Of a stretch of 41,622 bases of DNA, positions 16,131-24,021 are shown piece by piece. Both the position numbers and the translations under genes were made by a program. Where the stretch lies: contig CANIWJ010000021.1 in assembly GCA_947471035.1 (NCBI GenBank), forward strand, positions 1 to 41,622, written 5' to 3'. Every line of letters starts with the position of its first letter. Position 1 is the stretch's first letter. The notes beneath the pieces were generated by a model. The model had not been told where the DNA came from. It was given only the letters and a program-made list of their open reading frames with translations, and did not search any database. This DNA comes from Verrucomicrobiota bacterium. Lineage in GTDB: Bacteria; Verrucomicrobiota; Verrucomicrobiia; Opitutales; Opitutaceae.

Positions 16131-16370
16131 CTACCCTCCGGAGACCGGGGGGATGACAACGATTTCGTCGGTCGGAGCAAGGAGGGCGTCGGCGGGGAGA
16201 AAATCTTCATCACGGGCTAAGCGGGAGACCGACCGTAGCGGGGCAAGCGCGGGGTGGCGTTCCACCAGCAGATCCCACAGCGCTGGGGCGGAGAGGGGAG
16301 CTGTTAGGTAAAAGTCTTCGAGCGGGCAACCGGTCGCGCGGCGTGCGTGGGCAAAATAAATGATGCGCAT
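16131..16370 (-). CDS. moaD: Molybdopterin synthase small subunit MoaD
   Basis: A ubiquitin-fold sulfur carrier of 79 residues ending in the required Gly-Gly (VIPPVSGG), whose thiocarboxylate supplies sulfur to molybdopterin with MoaE. The start ATG 16370 (MRIIYFAHARRATG) is 7 bases after the moaA stop; an upstream TTG at 16376 would overlap no better. It is the last gene of the leftward nap-moa run. MoaE, MoaB/C and MoeA are not in the window. The cofactor is needed by NapA encoded upstream. Confidence 0.9.
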   Translation of the reverse strand: MRIIYFAHARRATGCPLEDFYLTAPLSAPALWDLLVERHPALAPLRSVSRLARDEDFLPADALLAPTDEIVVIPPVSGG

Positions 16371-16377
16371 AGACAAA

Positions 16378-17349
16378 TTAGCCGCCGATGGCGGTCATCG
16401 GTCGGTCGGGGATGTAGTCGATTTGGAAGGTGTGGTTTTCCGGTTTGTTTGCGATGGCGTCGCGCAGGAGCTCATCGAGGTCGGCGTGGCCAGCGCGCAG
16501 CGGGGCGAGCAGGTCGATCTCGCCGTGCCGCCCGAGGCAGGGGCGCAACTTCCCGTCAGCGGTCAGGCGCAGCTTGTTGCACGTGCCGCAAAAATCCGTG
16601 GAGGTGAGCGCGCCGATGAAGCCGATGGTAGCGCCGTTGGCGGCGCGGGCGTAGCGGGCGGGGCCGTGGCCGGCGCGGTAGTCGGCTAGGTCGTCGAGCG
16701 GGCCAAGTTCGGCCTCGATCCGGGAGCGGGCGTCGGCGCAGGAGAGGAAATTGTCCTCGTTGAGCACGTCGGTGCGGGTGAGCGGCATCAGCTCGATGAA
16801 GCGCACCGGCATGCGGTGGGCGGCGGCGAAACGCACCAGCGGCACGAGCTGGTCTTCGTTCACCCCGCGCATGAGCACGACGTTGAGTTTCACCACTTCG
16901 AAATCAGCGGCGAGGGTGGCCTCGATCCCTGCCAGCGCGTCGGTGAGGCGGCCGCCGGTGACGCGGCGGTAGGTGTCGGCGTCGAGGGCGTCGAGGCTGA
17001 CATTGATCGCGGTGACGCCGGCTGCGCAGAGTTCGCGGGCGACGGGGGCCAGGCGGGTGCCGTTGGTGGACAGGCCGAGCGAGGTGGTGGCGGGCAACGC
17101 GGCGATGCCGGCGGCGATGGAGACGAAGTCGGAGCGCAGGAGCGGTTCGCCCCCGGTGAGGCGGAACTTGCGGAAGCCCAGTTGGGAGGCGGAGGCGGCG
17201 ATGCGGACCAGTTCGGCGGCGGTGAGGTGGTCGGGGCGCTGGGCCCAGCCCTTGTAGCCTTCGGGCATGCAGTACAGGCAGCGCTCGTTGCACCGGTCGG
17301 TGACGGAGATGCGCAGGTAGTCGATGGTGCGTCCGAAGGGGTCGGTCAT
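16378..17349 (-). CDS. moaA: GTP 3',8-cyclase MoaA, radical SAM enzyme
   Basis: First enzyme of molybdenum-cofactor synthesis, converting GTP to 3',8-cyclo-GTP. It is 323 residues, as usual. The radical-SAM cluster ligands are Cys20, Cys24 and Cys27 (CNERCLYC). The C-terminal second cluster is in FCGTCNKLRLTADGKLRPCL, the GGEP motif is TGGEPLL, and the protein ends in the conserved Gly-Gly (TAIGG). It lies 14 bases after the TSUP permease and directly before moaD, in the same direction as napDAB, consistent with supply of cofactor to NapA. Confidence 0.96.
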   Translation of the reverse strand: MTDPFGRTIDYLRISVTDRCNERCLYCMPEGYKGWAQRPDHLTAAELVRIAASASQLGFRKFRLTGGEPLLRSDFVSIAAGIAALPATTSLGLSTNGTRLAPVARELCAAGVTAINVSLDALDADTYRRVTGGRLTDALAGIEATLAADFEVVKLNVVLMRGVNEDQLVPLVRFAAAHRMPVRFIELMPLTRTDVLNEDNFLSCADARSRIEAELGPLDDLADYRAGHGPARYARAANGATIGFIGALTSTDFCGTCNKLRLTADGKLRPCLGRHGEIDLLAPLRAGHADLDELLRDAIANKPENHTFQIDYIPDRPMTAIGG

Positions 17350-17363
17350 GGATTTCTTTTTTC

Positions 17364-18098
17364 CTAGATGATAATGAGTTTGGCGCTGGCGAGTCCGAGG
17401 ACCAGGGCCAGTGCGGGGCGGAGCTGGGTGGCGCGGGCGTGGAGGCTGCCCCAGTGCGCGCCGATGAAACCGCCGACAAGCACAGTGAGTGCCAGCCAGG
17501 GCCAGAGGGCGGGCAGGTTTTGGCCGAGCGGCGCGGCTTGGCCGAATAGGCCGGCGGCGGAGTTGATGAAAATAAAGGGAGCTGAGACGGCGGCGGCGGT
17601 TCGGGTGTCGGCCCAGCGCATGAGGAGAAGCAGCGGGGTGAGAAAAATACCGCCGCCCACGCCAAGCAGACCGGAGAGCAGGCCGAGAAGGGCGCCGGTT
17701 ATTAACGCCATACTGAGCGGGAGCAGTCGCGGCGTGGTCACGGGCGGGGCCGGCAAAATGAGGCGCAGGGCGGTCAGGCCGAGGGCGACTGCGAGCAGGG
17801 TGCGAAAGAGCGGCGGGGGCACGTCAAGGCGGCCGCCGAGGTAGGCGAACGGGATCGGGGTGAGGGCAAACGGCCAAAGTAGCCGCCAGGCGAAATGGCC
17901 GGCGCGGAAAAATAAAACCGTGCCGATGAGCGACACGGTGAGATTGAGGGTGAGGGCGGTGGGTTTCATCATCGCCGGAGCGACGCCGGCCAGCGCCATG
18001 ACCGCCAGGTATCCCGAGGCCCCGCCGTGGCCCACCGCGCCGTAAAGTGCGGCGACGAGCAGGAGGGGCAGCAAGAGGTGGAGCCAGTCGGTCATCAT
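17364..18098 (-). CDS. TSUP (TauE/SafE) family membrane permease
   Basis: A 244-residue polytopic protein with two similar halves, each with the Gly/Pro-rich loop of the family (GAVGHGGASGYLA near the start; LLGVGGGIFLTPLL in the middle). TSUP members move sulfite, sulfonates or other anions; the substrate here is unknown. Starting at ATG 18098, or ATG 18095, places the first helix properly, whereas the longer frame to 18137 adds a non-hydrophobic leader. The place between DUF2249 and moaA suggests an anion or sulfur supply role in the nitrate cluster. Confidence 0.82.
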   Translation of the reverse strand: MMTDWLHLLLPLLLVAALYGAVGHGGASGYLAVMALAGVAPAMMKPTALTLNLTVSLIGTVLFFRAGHFAWRLLWPFALTPIPFAYLGGRLDVPPPLFRTLLAVALGLTALRLILPAPPVTTPRLLPLSMALITGALLGLLSGLLGVGGGIFLTPLLLLMRWADTRTAAAVSAPFIFINSAAGLFGQAAPLGQNLPALWPWLALTVLVGGFIGAHWGSLHARATQLRPALALVLGLASAKLIII

Positions 18099-18165
18099 GC
18101 AGGCGGGCAACGTGGGCAAACCGACGCGGGAGTGCAATGCGCGGGAGCGCGCCGGGTGTGTTTAC

Positions 18166-18501
18166 TCAATGGCCACCGCCGCAGCCGCCGGGGAGGGCGG
18201 CGGGGGCGAGGGTGGTCTGGTGGGCGGGGTTGGCGGCGAGGCGGGTGATGCGCACGGCGGCGAAGTCGTCTTCGTTGACCAGGTAGGTCCACTGGAAGCA
18301 GCCGGGGGCGATGGCTTCGAATTGGTAGCGCAGGGGTTCGGGGGCGTGGCCGTTGACCAGGACGAAACTCGCACCGACGGCGAGCAGGTTGGCGCGCTCG
18401 AGGATGAGCGGGTGCTTGGTGCGGCAGGGGATGTCGCGGGCGTCGAGCAATTCGGCGGCGGAAACGGAGGCGAGGGCGGGATGGAGGGTGGTGGTGTTCA
18501 T
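18166..18501 (-). CDS. DUF2249 domain protein
   Basis: A 111-residue protein with the DUF2249 signature ELLDARDIPCRTKHPLILE and the core LRYQFEAIAPGCFQWTY. DUF2249 proteins are common in anaerobic and denitrification gene clusters, often beside hemerythrin or NO-related genes; their biochemical function is not settled. The tail is rich in Gly with a Cys and a final His (GGCGGGH), which might bind metal. I chose ATG 18501 because the longer frame adds a basic, His-rich leader. It is 11 bases downstream of the globin gene. Confidence 0.8.
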   Translation of the reverse strand: MNTTTLHPALASVSAAELLDARDIPCRTKHPLILERANLLAVGASFVLVNGHAPEPLRYQFEAIAPGCFQWTYLVNEDDFAAVRITRLAANPAHQTTLAPAALPGGCGGGH

Positions 18502-18512
18502 GGTGGAAGATA

Positions 18513-18929
18513 TCAGGGTTGGGCCGCGCCGGCTTTCATGGTGTCGGCGAGAATGATGTAAACGACAGTCCAAGCCTCCTTGACCTCATCGGTGAAGGCG
18601 GTGCCGAGACCCTGGCCGAGCGTCCAGAGCAAGGCGGTGCCGACGGTGGCGTAGTGTTCATCCTTCACGCCGTAACCGGTGTGGCGCTTGCCCATGCTTT
18701 GCACGGCGGGAACCAAGGCGGCGAGGTTGTCCAGCCCGCGCACCGCCAGGGTGATCATGGTCATCAGTTTTTTTCCCTGCTCCTTCGGGTCGGAGGTGAA
18801 GAGCGGCTTGAGGGTGGGATCGAGCTCGAAGAGTTTGCCGTAGAAGAGCGTGGCGGCGGTTTCGGCGATGGGCTCAACCTGGGACCAGGTGGCTTGAACG
18901 AGTTCTTTTTGACGGGTGGTGAGGCTCAT
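18513..18929 (-). CDS. Single-domain bacterial globin
   Basis: A 138-residue globin resembling the haem domain of flavohaemoglobin and Vitreoscilla haemoglobin. Likely functional residues are B10 Tyr30, E7 Gln51 and the proximal F8 His83 (KRHTGYGVKDEHY). No reductase domain is attached. Such globins bind O2 and NO; inside a nitrate-reduction cluster, NO detoxification or sensing is the natural inference, matching hcp nearby. The redox partner is not evident. It is transcribed with the cupin and DUF2249 genes. Confidence 0.9.
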   Translation of the reverse strand: MSLTTRQKELVQATWSQVEPIAETAATLFYGKLFELDPTLKPLFTSDPKEQGKKLMTMITLAVRGLDNLAALVPAVQSMGKRHTGYGVKDEHYATVGTALLWTLGQGLGTAFTDEVKEAWTVVYIILADTMKAGAAQP

Positions 18930-18978
18930 GGATGGGGCGTGTAGGGTGGAGGAAAAAGGGGGCGGGGGTGGTGACGGA

Positions 18979-19314
18979 TCAGGGTGCCAGCAGGGTGAGC
19001 AGGAAGGTCGAGGGCTCGTCGGCGCGGACCGCGTGAGGCAGTTGCGGGGGCATGTGCAGGAGTTCGCCCGGGCCGAGCGTCTGGGGGCGGCCGTCGAGAG
19101 TGATGTGGAGCGTGCCGGTCAGCACCTGGATGAGGGCGTGGTTGGGGTTGGTGTGCTCGGTGAGTTCCTGGCCGGCATCAAAGGCGAAGAGCACCGCCTT
19201 GCCGCCGTTGGTTTTGAGCAAGGTGCGGCTGGTGATGCCGGCGGTGCTGGGGGTGGCGAGAGGCGCCAAGGGAACGCTCGCACATTGGTCAGGTTGGAAG
19301 ACGGAGAAGGCCAT
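18979..19314 (-). CDS. Small cupin-domain protein
   Basis: A 111-residue single cupin barrel. Motif 1 is LTEHTNPNHALIQVLTGTLH with two His residues, motif 2 is LGPGELLHMPPQLPHAV. The two motifs together could bind one divalent metal, but one usual motif-1 ligand is not obvious. Such small cupins occur beside globins and nitrate or nitrite genes, often called regulatory or NO-related, but the function is unknown. It lies in the leftward operon between the CopD-like protein and the globin. Confidence 0.8.
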   Translation of the reverse strand: MAFSVFQPDQCASVPLAPLATPSTAGITSRTLLKTNGGKAVLFAFDAGQELTEHTNPNHALIQVLTGTLHITLDGRPQTLGPGELLHMPPQLPHAVRADEPSTFLLTLLAP

Positions 19315-19397
19315 AGGTTGAAGTCGGTTTTTTTGGGGGAATGAAATGGTTTAATCGCGAAGAGCGCGCTGGTCGCGAAGTCCGGCCGGCGGCAGGT

Positions 19398-19847
19398 TCA
19401 GGGCAGGGTCAGGCCGCCGAAGCGGAAGCGCAGGCCGACGTAGGCGAGGGCAACCGAGAGCAGGGTCACCGGGATGATGTGTAGGGCGAGGGCGTTGAGA
19501 TTGTGGCGTCCGAGCTTGGGGATAATCCGCAGGCGGGCATCGAGGGCCAAGACCACGGTGAGCAGGAGCAGCCCGAGTTTGGTCAGCGCGGCGACGGCGA
19601 TCGGGTTGTCGAAATTGGTCAGGCCGTGGAAACCCGGGAAATAACCGCGGGTGAGTTCCAGTCCGGTGAGCAGTTGGGCGGCCAGCGCGACCAGCCCGAC
19701 CGGTTCGTAGCGCTCCTCGAAGGCCTGCACGATTGCCGGATCACGCCGGCGCAGGGCGAGCGGCAGCACGCCGAGGGCGAGCACGAGGTGGCCGCCGGTC
19801 CAAATTGCGGCGCCGAGCAGGTGGACGAAGAGCAGCCAAAAATTCAT
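19398..19847 (-). CDS. CopD-like integral membrane protein
   Basis: A 149-residue protein with four predicted helices, starting MNFWLLFVHLLGAAIWTGGH. The pattern H-x3-A-x2-W-x-G-G-H at the N-terminus and later His residues (GRHNLNALALHIIP) resemble CopD/YhhN-like haem- or copper-associated membrane proteins. A b-type haem or copper role is possible. Its start codon overlaps the stop of the upstream hypothetical gene by ATGA (19844-19847), so both are coupled. Confidence 0.75.
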   Translation of the reverse strand: MNFWLLFVHLLGAAIWTGGHLVLALGVLPLALRRRDPAIVQAFEERYEPVGLVALAAQLLTGLELTRGYFPGFHGLTNFDNPIAVAALTKLGLLLLTVVLALDARLRIIPKLGRHNLNALALHIIPVTLLSVALAYVGLRFRFGGLTLP

Positions 19848-20359
19848 GCGGTGACGGTGGCGTTGTTAGCGGTTGAGTCTGTCGGCGTCTGGGTGGCGAC
19901 GGTGGCCTCGATGTCCGCTTCGCGGATACGTACAAGGGTGAGGCCGTTGGGGCGGCGCAGCAGGGTGTCGCACCAGGTGTGGCCGTCGTAGCCGTAGCGG
20001 ATCTGCACGCCGAGGAGCAGCCCGGCGGCCAGGCGGGTGCGGGCGGTTTCCAGTGAAATGGTTTCGGCTCCTGTGTGGCGGCGGTCGGTGTATTTGGGGA
20101 TTACGGCGTGGACGCGGGTGCAGGCGGCGAGGTCGCGGAACAGCGCGTCGGTGGTGGCCACGTCGAGCATGGTTTGCTGGAGCGGCGGCAGGCGCAGCGG
20201 CTCGGACGACGACGTGGCGGCAGTGGCTGTGGCGGGTGTGGTCATGGGCGCGGGTGCGGGTGCGAACGAGGTGGTGAAGGGCGTGTCGGTGCCGCGCGCG
20301 CGAAGCGAGGCCGGAAGCAGGAGGGTGAAAAACTCGCGGCGGGAGGTGGCGGTGGACAT
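19844..20359 (-). CDS. Hypothetical exported protein of the nap cluster
   Basis: A 171-residue protein with a twin-arginine-like N-terminus (MSTATSRREFFTLLLPASLR) and a low-complexity Ala/Thr/Pro linker to about residue 50. A conserved-looking domain (ALFRDLAACTRVHAVIPKYT, then GVQIRYGYDGHTWCDTLLRR) follows. It has no CxxCH motif. Start ATG 20359 is 13 bases after napB; a longer open frame overlaps napB and is rejected. Its place directly after napB and coupling to the CopD-like gene suggest a maturation or electron-transfer accessory of the nitrate reductase. The family is not recognised. Confidence 0.65.
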   Translation of the reverse strand: MSTATSRREFFTLLLPASLRARGTDTPFTTSFAPAPAPMTTPATATAATSSSEPLRLPPLQQTMLDVATTDALFRDLAACTRVHAVIPKYTDRRHTGAETISLETARTRLAAGLLLGVQIRYGYDGHTWCDTLLRRPNGLTLVRIREADIEATVATQTPTDSTANNATVTA

Positions 20360-20372
20360 GGGGCAATGGGGT

Positions 20373-21188
20373 TTAGCTTCCGGCAATCGGCTGCGTGCTG
20401 CGGGCGGCGTCGAGGGCGTGGCATTGCAGGCAGTTTTGGCGCTGCGGGTGCGAGGTTTTGAGCGCGCTGGAGCCGCCGGGGGCGTGGCAGGTGACGCAGT
20501 TTTGGCGCATGGCCGTGGTGTGGGGTATGGTCGGGGGTGCCCCGGTGTAGGCGCGAGTGCCGCTGAGCGCAGCGGTAAGTCCCACGAAGCTATTGGCCAG
20601 TACCGGCGTCGACTGCGCGGCCGGTGGAGAGGCGAGCAACGGACCGGGTCCGGCCGCCGGGGCGTGGCATTGAATGCAGTTGGTATAAACAGGGTGGCTG
20701 ATCTGAGGGACGTCGAGTTTGCCGATGCGGGTGGGGTGGCCATGGCAGGCGAGGCAGGTGGTGGAGGCGTGTTGGTCGATCGGATGCGGCACGGTCGGCG
20801 GTGCGCCGGTGAAGGCGCGGCGTGCATCGCGCTTGGCCCGCAGCGCGGTTATCTCCTCGGTGCTGAGATGTGGGGTGTCGGCGGTGAACGCCGGGGCGGG
20901 CGGCAGGTTGCCGAGCGAGTTGACCCAGCCCGAGTTGGGCTGGCGGGTCCGGTCACGAAGCTCCGGGTAGCGCGGTGCCACGGGTGCGGTCGATAGGTCC
21001 GGCTCCGCAGTGGCGTGGTCGGCGGGCAGAGTCGCGACTGGGTTACGGTGGTCTGCCGCCGAGCGATCGGTCTGGCGTAGGCCCATAAAATAGCCGCTCA
21101 GCCCGGTGGTCAACGCCACGACGGTGGCGACGACCGCGAGCTTGCGGCCGACTGAGGGACGGGGAGACAAGGGATTTTCCAGTTTCAC
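20373..21188 (-). CDS. napB: Tetraheme NapB-like cytochrome, duplicated domain
   Basis: Electron-transfer subunit to NapA. Usual NapB has two haem-binding CxxCH motifs in about 150 residues. This 271-residue protein has four: CLACH 145-149, CIQCH 171-175, CVTCH 231-235 and CLQCH 253-257. The typical NapB segment AFTGAPPTVPHPIDQH before the first pair is repeated as AYTGAPPTIPHTTAMR before the second, so the gene arose by internal duplication. A hydrophobic segment at about 16-36 may anchor it to the membrane rather than being cleaved, making it a possible direct partner of a membrane quinol module. It lies 18 bases downstream of napA. Confidence 0.85.
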   Translation of the reverse strand: MKLENPLSPRPSVGRKLAVVATVVALTTGLSGYFMGLRQTDRSAADHRNPVATLPADHATAEPDLSTAPVAPRYPELRDRTRQPNSGWVNSLGNLPPAPAFTADTPHLSTEEITALRAKRDARRAFTGAPPTVPHPIDQHASTTCLACHGHPTRIGKLDVPQISHPVYTNCIQCHAPAAGPGPLLASPPAAQSTPVLANSFVGLTAALSGTRAYTGAPPTIPHTTAMRQNCVTCHAPGGSSALKTSHPQRQNCLQCHALDAARSTQPIAGS

Positions 21189-21206
21189 TGTGTACGTCGC
21201 GGACGG

Positions 21207-23618
21207 TTAGGCCCGACGCAGGATGCGCACGGCACACTTTTTGTAGTCGGGCTCTTTGGAGATAGGATCGACCGCACCCAGCGTGATATTGTTGATCAGA
21301 AAATTTTGATCGAAAAACGGCACGAACACCGACCCGCGCGGTGGCTGGCTGCGGCCGTTGAGCCAGACCGGTAACTCCAGGCGGCCGCGGCGGGTTTCCA
21401 AAATCGCGACGTCGCCGTTGGCCAGGCCGGCGGCGGTGGCATCTGCGGGATTGAGTTCGACGTAGGCGTTGGGCATTGATCCGCGCAGCTGGGGCACACG
21501 CATGGTCATGGTGCCGCTGTGCCAGTGTTCGATCACCCGCCCAGTGCACAGCCAGAACGGGTAATCGTTATCCGGCTCCTCAGCTGCGGGTTCGTAGGGG
21601 TTGAACCAGATCAGCGCGCGGTCGTCCTTGGTTACCGAATGGTAGAACTGGATACCGGCGCCCTTTTTGACGAACGGGTCGCTGAATTCCATGAAGCGGA
21701 AGCGGGTTTCCTTAAACGTGCCGTCGGCCTGTTCGACCACCGGCCAGCGCAACCCGCGGGCTTTGACCAACTCATCGTAGGGTGCGAGGTGCTTGTGTTT
21801 GTGGTAACTGAAACGCCGATACTCCTCAAACAGCGCGCGGTCGGTGTTCATTTCGTAGTAGCGGGCGAACTCCCAAGCGGGCACCTCCGCGCCGGCGGCG
21901 TCGGTGAACGTGAAGATGAACTTCCCGTCCTTGTCCTTCATGCCGGGATGGCCGAGCTCGAACAGGCGGTGGGCGAGGGCGATCGTCATCCAGGCGTCGG
22001 GGCGGGCCTGACCGGGGGGCTCTACCTGTTTGAACCACTGTTGGGTGCGCCGCTCTGAGTTGCCCACGATGCCGTTCTTTTCCACCCAGAGGGCGGCGGG
22101 CAGAACGAGGTCGGCCAGAGCGGTGGTGGCGGTGGGGTAAACGTCGGAGACGATGAGGAACTTGTCGGCGAGACCGGCCTTGCCGTTAAAGGTGCGGGCG
22201 AGGTCGGGCAGGGTCTGGCCGGGGTTGGTGACCTGAACGAAAATGGTGTCGATGTCGCCGCCTTTGTCGGTGGGTGTGCAGAACTTTTCCCAGAGCAGTA
22301 CGGTGTGGTAGCCGGGCGTGGGGTTGATGCGGCCGGCGGGCACGTGCCAGAGCTCCTCGCACTCGGCGCGGTGCTCGGGATTGGCGATGAGCAAGCCTCC
22401 GGGCAGGGCGTGGCAGAGGGTGCCGACCTCGCGAGCGGTGCCGCAGGCTGAAGGTTGGCCGGTGAGGGAGGTGGGTGCGTCGCCGGGACGGCCCCAGTGG
22501 CCGGAGAGCAGGTGGATGCCGTGGACCAGCCGGTTGATGGCGGTGCCGCGGGTGTGCTGATTCATGCCCATGCACCAGAGGCTGGTGATGCGTAGATCGC
22601 GGCGGCCGAACAGTTCGCCTAGGAGGCGGATCTTTTCCTCGGGCACACCGGAGAGTTGGGCCACGTAGTCCGGGGTGTAGAGGGCAAGCGCCTCGCGGTA
22701 GGCCTCGAAGGTCATCGGCTGGCCGTTGAGCGAAACCGGCGCGGTATCCTGGCGGAAGTTACAGTGTTTTTCCACAAACTCCTGGTTCCATGTTCCGTTG
22801 GCCAGCAGCATGTGGGCGATGCCGTTGGCGATGGCCAGGTCGGTCTGGGGGCGGAACAGCAGATTGTGGTCGGCGTATTCGGTGGTGCGGGTGCGCCGGG
22901 TGCCCATGTCGATGAGCATGACCTTCTCTCCGCGGGTGCGCCGGTCGATGATCCGCGAAAACAGTACCGGGTGCATCTCGGCCGGATTGTTGCCCCAGAG
23001 GATGACGACGTCGGCCGCATCGAGGTCGTCGTAGCAACCGGCCGGCTCGTCCACTCCGTAGACCGAGAGGTAGCCGGTCGCCGCGGAGGCCATACAGAGG
23101 CGGGCATTGGGTTCGAGGTGGTTGTTGCCCAGGCCGGCCCGCATGAACTTTTGCGCGGCGTAGCCCTCGGGGATGGTCCACTGACCGCTGCCGTAGAAGC
23201 CGAAACCGGCGGGGTTTTTCATCACCCGCTGGGCCATGACGTCGATGGCCTCTTCCCAGCTGATGGCTTCCAGCTTGCCGTTGTGGCGCAGCTGCGGGGT
23301 GGTCAGCCGGTCTTTGCCGTAAAGAATGCCACCGACGTGGTAGCCCTTCATGCAGAGCAGGCCCTTGTTCACCTCGGCCAACGGGTCGCCCTGGATGGCG
23401 ACGACGCGCCCGTCCTTCACGCCGACGCGCACATGGCAACCGGTGCCGCAGAACCGACACGGCGCTTTGTCCCAGCGAACACCATCGGCAGTAACCGTGG
23501 TCGAGGGCGAGGTGGCGAAAGTCGGTTCGCCTGGGGCGGGAGCTGCGCCAAGGCGGCGGGCGATCACGGCGGTGGCGGCGGCGAGGGCGGTGGTGCGGAG
23601 GAATTCGCGGCGGTGCAT
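21207..23618 (-). CDS. napA: Periplasmic nitrate reductase catalytic subunit
   Basis: NapA reduces nitrate to nitrite at a Mo-bis-MGD centre. It is 803 residues, close to the family. A twin-arginine signal (HRREFLRTT) leads. The [4Fe-4S] ligands are Cys54, Cys57, Cys61 and Cys89 (CRFCGTGC ... LLCMKG) and the molybdenum ligand is Cys175 in NARLCMASA. The C-terminal molybdopterin-binding domain (GTMTMRVPQLRGSMPNAYVE) is complete. The start ATG 23618 has no clear Shine-Dalgarno sequence, common for genes in this window. It is preceded by napD and followed by napB. The motifs favour Nap over assimilatory NasA. Confidence 0.96.
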   Translation of the reverse strand: MHRREFLRTTALAAATAVIARRLGAAPAPGEPTFATSPSTTVTADGVRWDKAPCRFCGTGCHVRVGVKDGRVVAIQGDPLAEVNKGLLCMKGYHVGGILYGKDRLTTPQLRHNGKLEAISWEEAIDVMAQRVMKNPAGFGFYGSGQWTIPEGYAAQKFMRAGLGNNHLEPNARLCMASAATGYLSVYGVDEPAGCYDDLDAADVVILWGNNPAEMHPVLFSRIIDRRTRGEKVMLIDMGTRRTRTTEYADHNLLFRPQTDLAIANGIAHMLLANGTWNQEFVEKHCNFRQDTAPVSLNGQPMTFEAYREALALYTPDYVAQLSGVPEEKIRLLGELFGRRDLRITSLWCMGMNQHTRGTAINRLVHGIHLLSGHWGRPGDAPTSLTGQPSACGTAREVGTLCHALPGGLLIANPEHRAECEELWHVPAGRINPTPGYHTVLLWEKFCTPTDKGGDIDTIFVQVTNPGQTLPDLARTFNGKAGLADKFLIVSDVYPTATTALADLVLPAALWVEKNGIVGNSERRTQQWFKQVEPPGQARPDAWMTIALAHRLFELGHPGMKDKDGKFIFTFTDAAGAEVPAWEFARYYEMNTDRALFEEYRRFSYHKHKHLAPYDELVKARGLRWPVVEQADGTFKETRFRFMEFSDPFVKKGAGIQFYHSVTKDDRALIWFNPYEPAAEEPDNDYPFWLCTGRVIEHWHSGTMTMRVPQLRGSMPNAYVELNPADATAAGLANGDVAILETRRGRLELPVWLNGRSQPPRGSVFVPFFDQNFLINNITLGAVDPISKEPDYKKCAVRILRRA

Positions 23619-23674
23619 GGTTTTTAATTTAAGCGGTTAATAAACCCAATAGGGGCGCGGGGTGGTCGGCGGGG

Positions 23675-23929
23675 TCAGGCGGCGGTGGGCAGTTCGACAA
23701 AAACCACCTCGACCAACTCGACGCCGGGGATTGCTTCGAGGTTGCGGAAGGCTCCGTAGGCGTCCGCGGCACTGAGGACCGCCGGCAGCCATTGTTCCCG
23801 AAGTTCCCCCAGCTCCAGCGCCTTGTAGTGCGAGAGTTGGCGGAGCGCAGTCTCCCTAAGTTCGGGCACGCGACTGAGGGTAATGATGAGAGAACTCAGG
23901 CCGGGCGCGGGCGTGGCAGTGGCAACCAT
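23675..23929 (-). CDS. napD: NapD-like chaperone for the NapA Tat signal
   Basis: An 84-residue ferredoxin-fold-like protein: an N-terminal strand (LSSLIITLSRVPE) and a C-terminal IPGVELVEVVFVELP as in NapD, which binds the NapA twin-arginine signal until the cofactor is loaded. ATG 23929 is preferred; the frame is open to 24154, but upstream codons overlap the divergent gene and the promoter. Sequence similarity to NapD is modest, so the name rests partly on its place before napA. Confidence 0.7.
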   Translation of the reverse strand: MVATATPAPGLSSLIITLSRVPELRETALRQLSHYKALELGELREQWLPAVLSAADAYGAFRNLEAIPGVELVEVVFVELPTAA

Positions 23930-23954
23930 ACAGAGAGGCTGGGCATGCGGATTA

Positions 23955-23996
23955 ATTATATCAAGATAAAAAGACATTCTGTTCTTGAGTATATGC
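23955..23996. promoter_or_regulatory. Shared nap divergent promoter and operator
   Basis: On the minus strand TATAAT (rc of 23955-23960) is a good -10 for napD. An imperfect palindrome TCAAGA (23961-23966) ... TCTTGA (23983-23988) overlaps the motif shared with hcp (AAGACATTCTGTTC, TTG, AGTATATGC at 23971-23996). The block separates napD (start 23929) from the tetraheme gene (start 24022), so one regulator could control both directions. Confidence 0.5.
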
Positions 23997-24021
23997 CGGC
24001 GCTGTGCCTTTCTTCGAGCCA

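Noticed and set aside
16816-17367. Plus-strand Gly-rich frame opposite moaA
   Set aside because: It is a shadow of the high-GC moaA gene.
22656-23627. Plus-strand frame opposite napA
   Set aside because: It is a shadow of napA, with no family and no ribosome-binding site.
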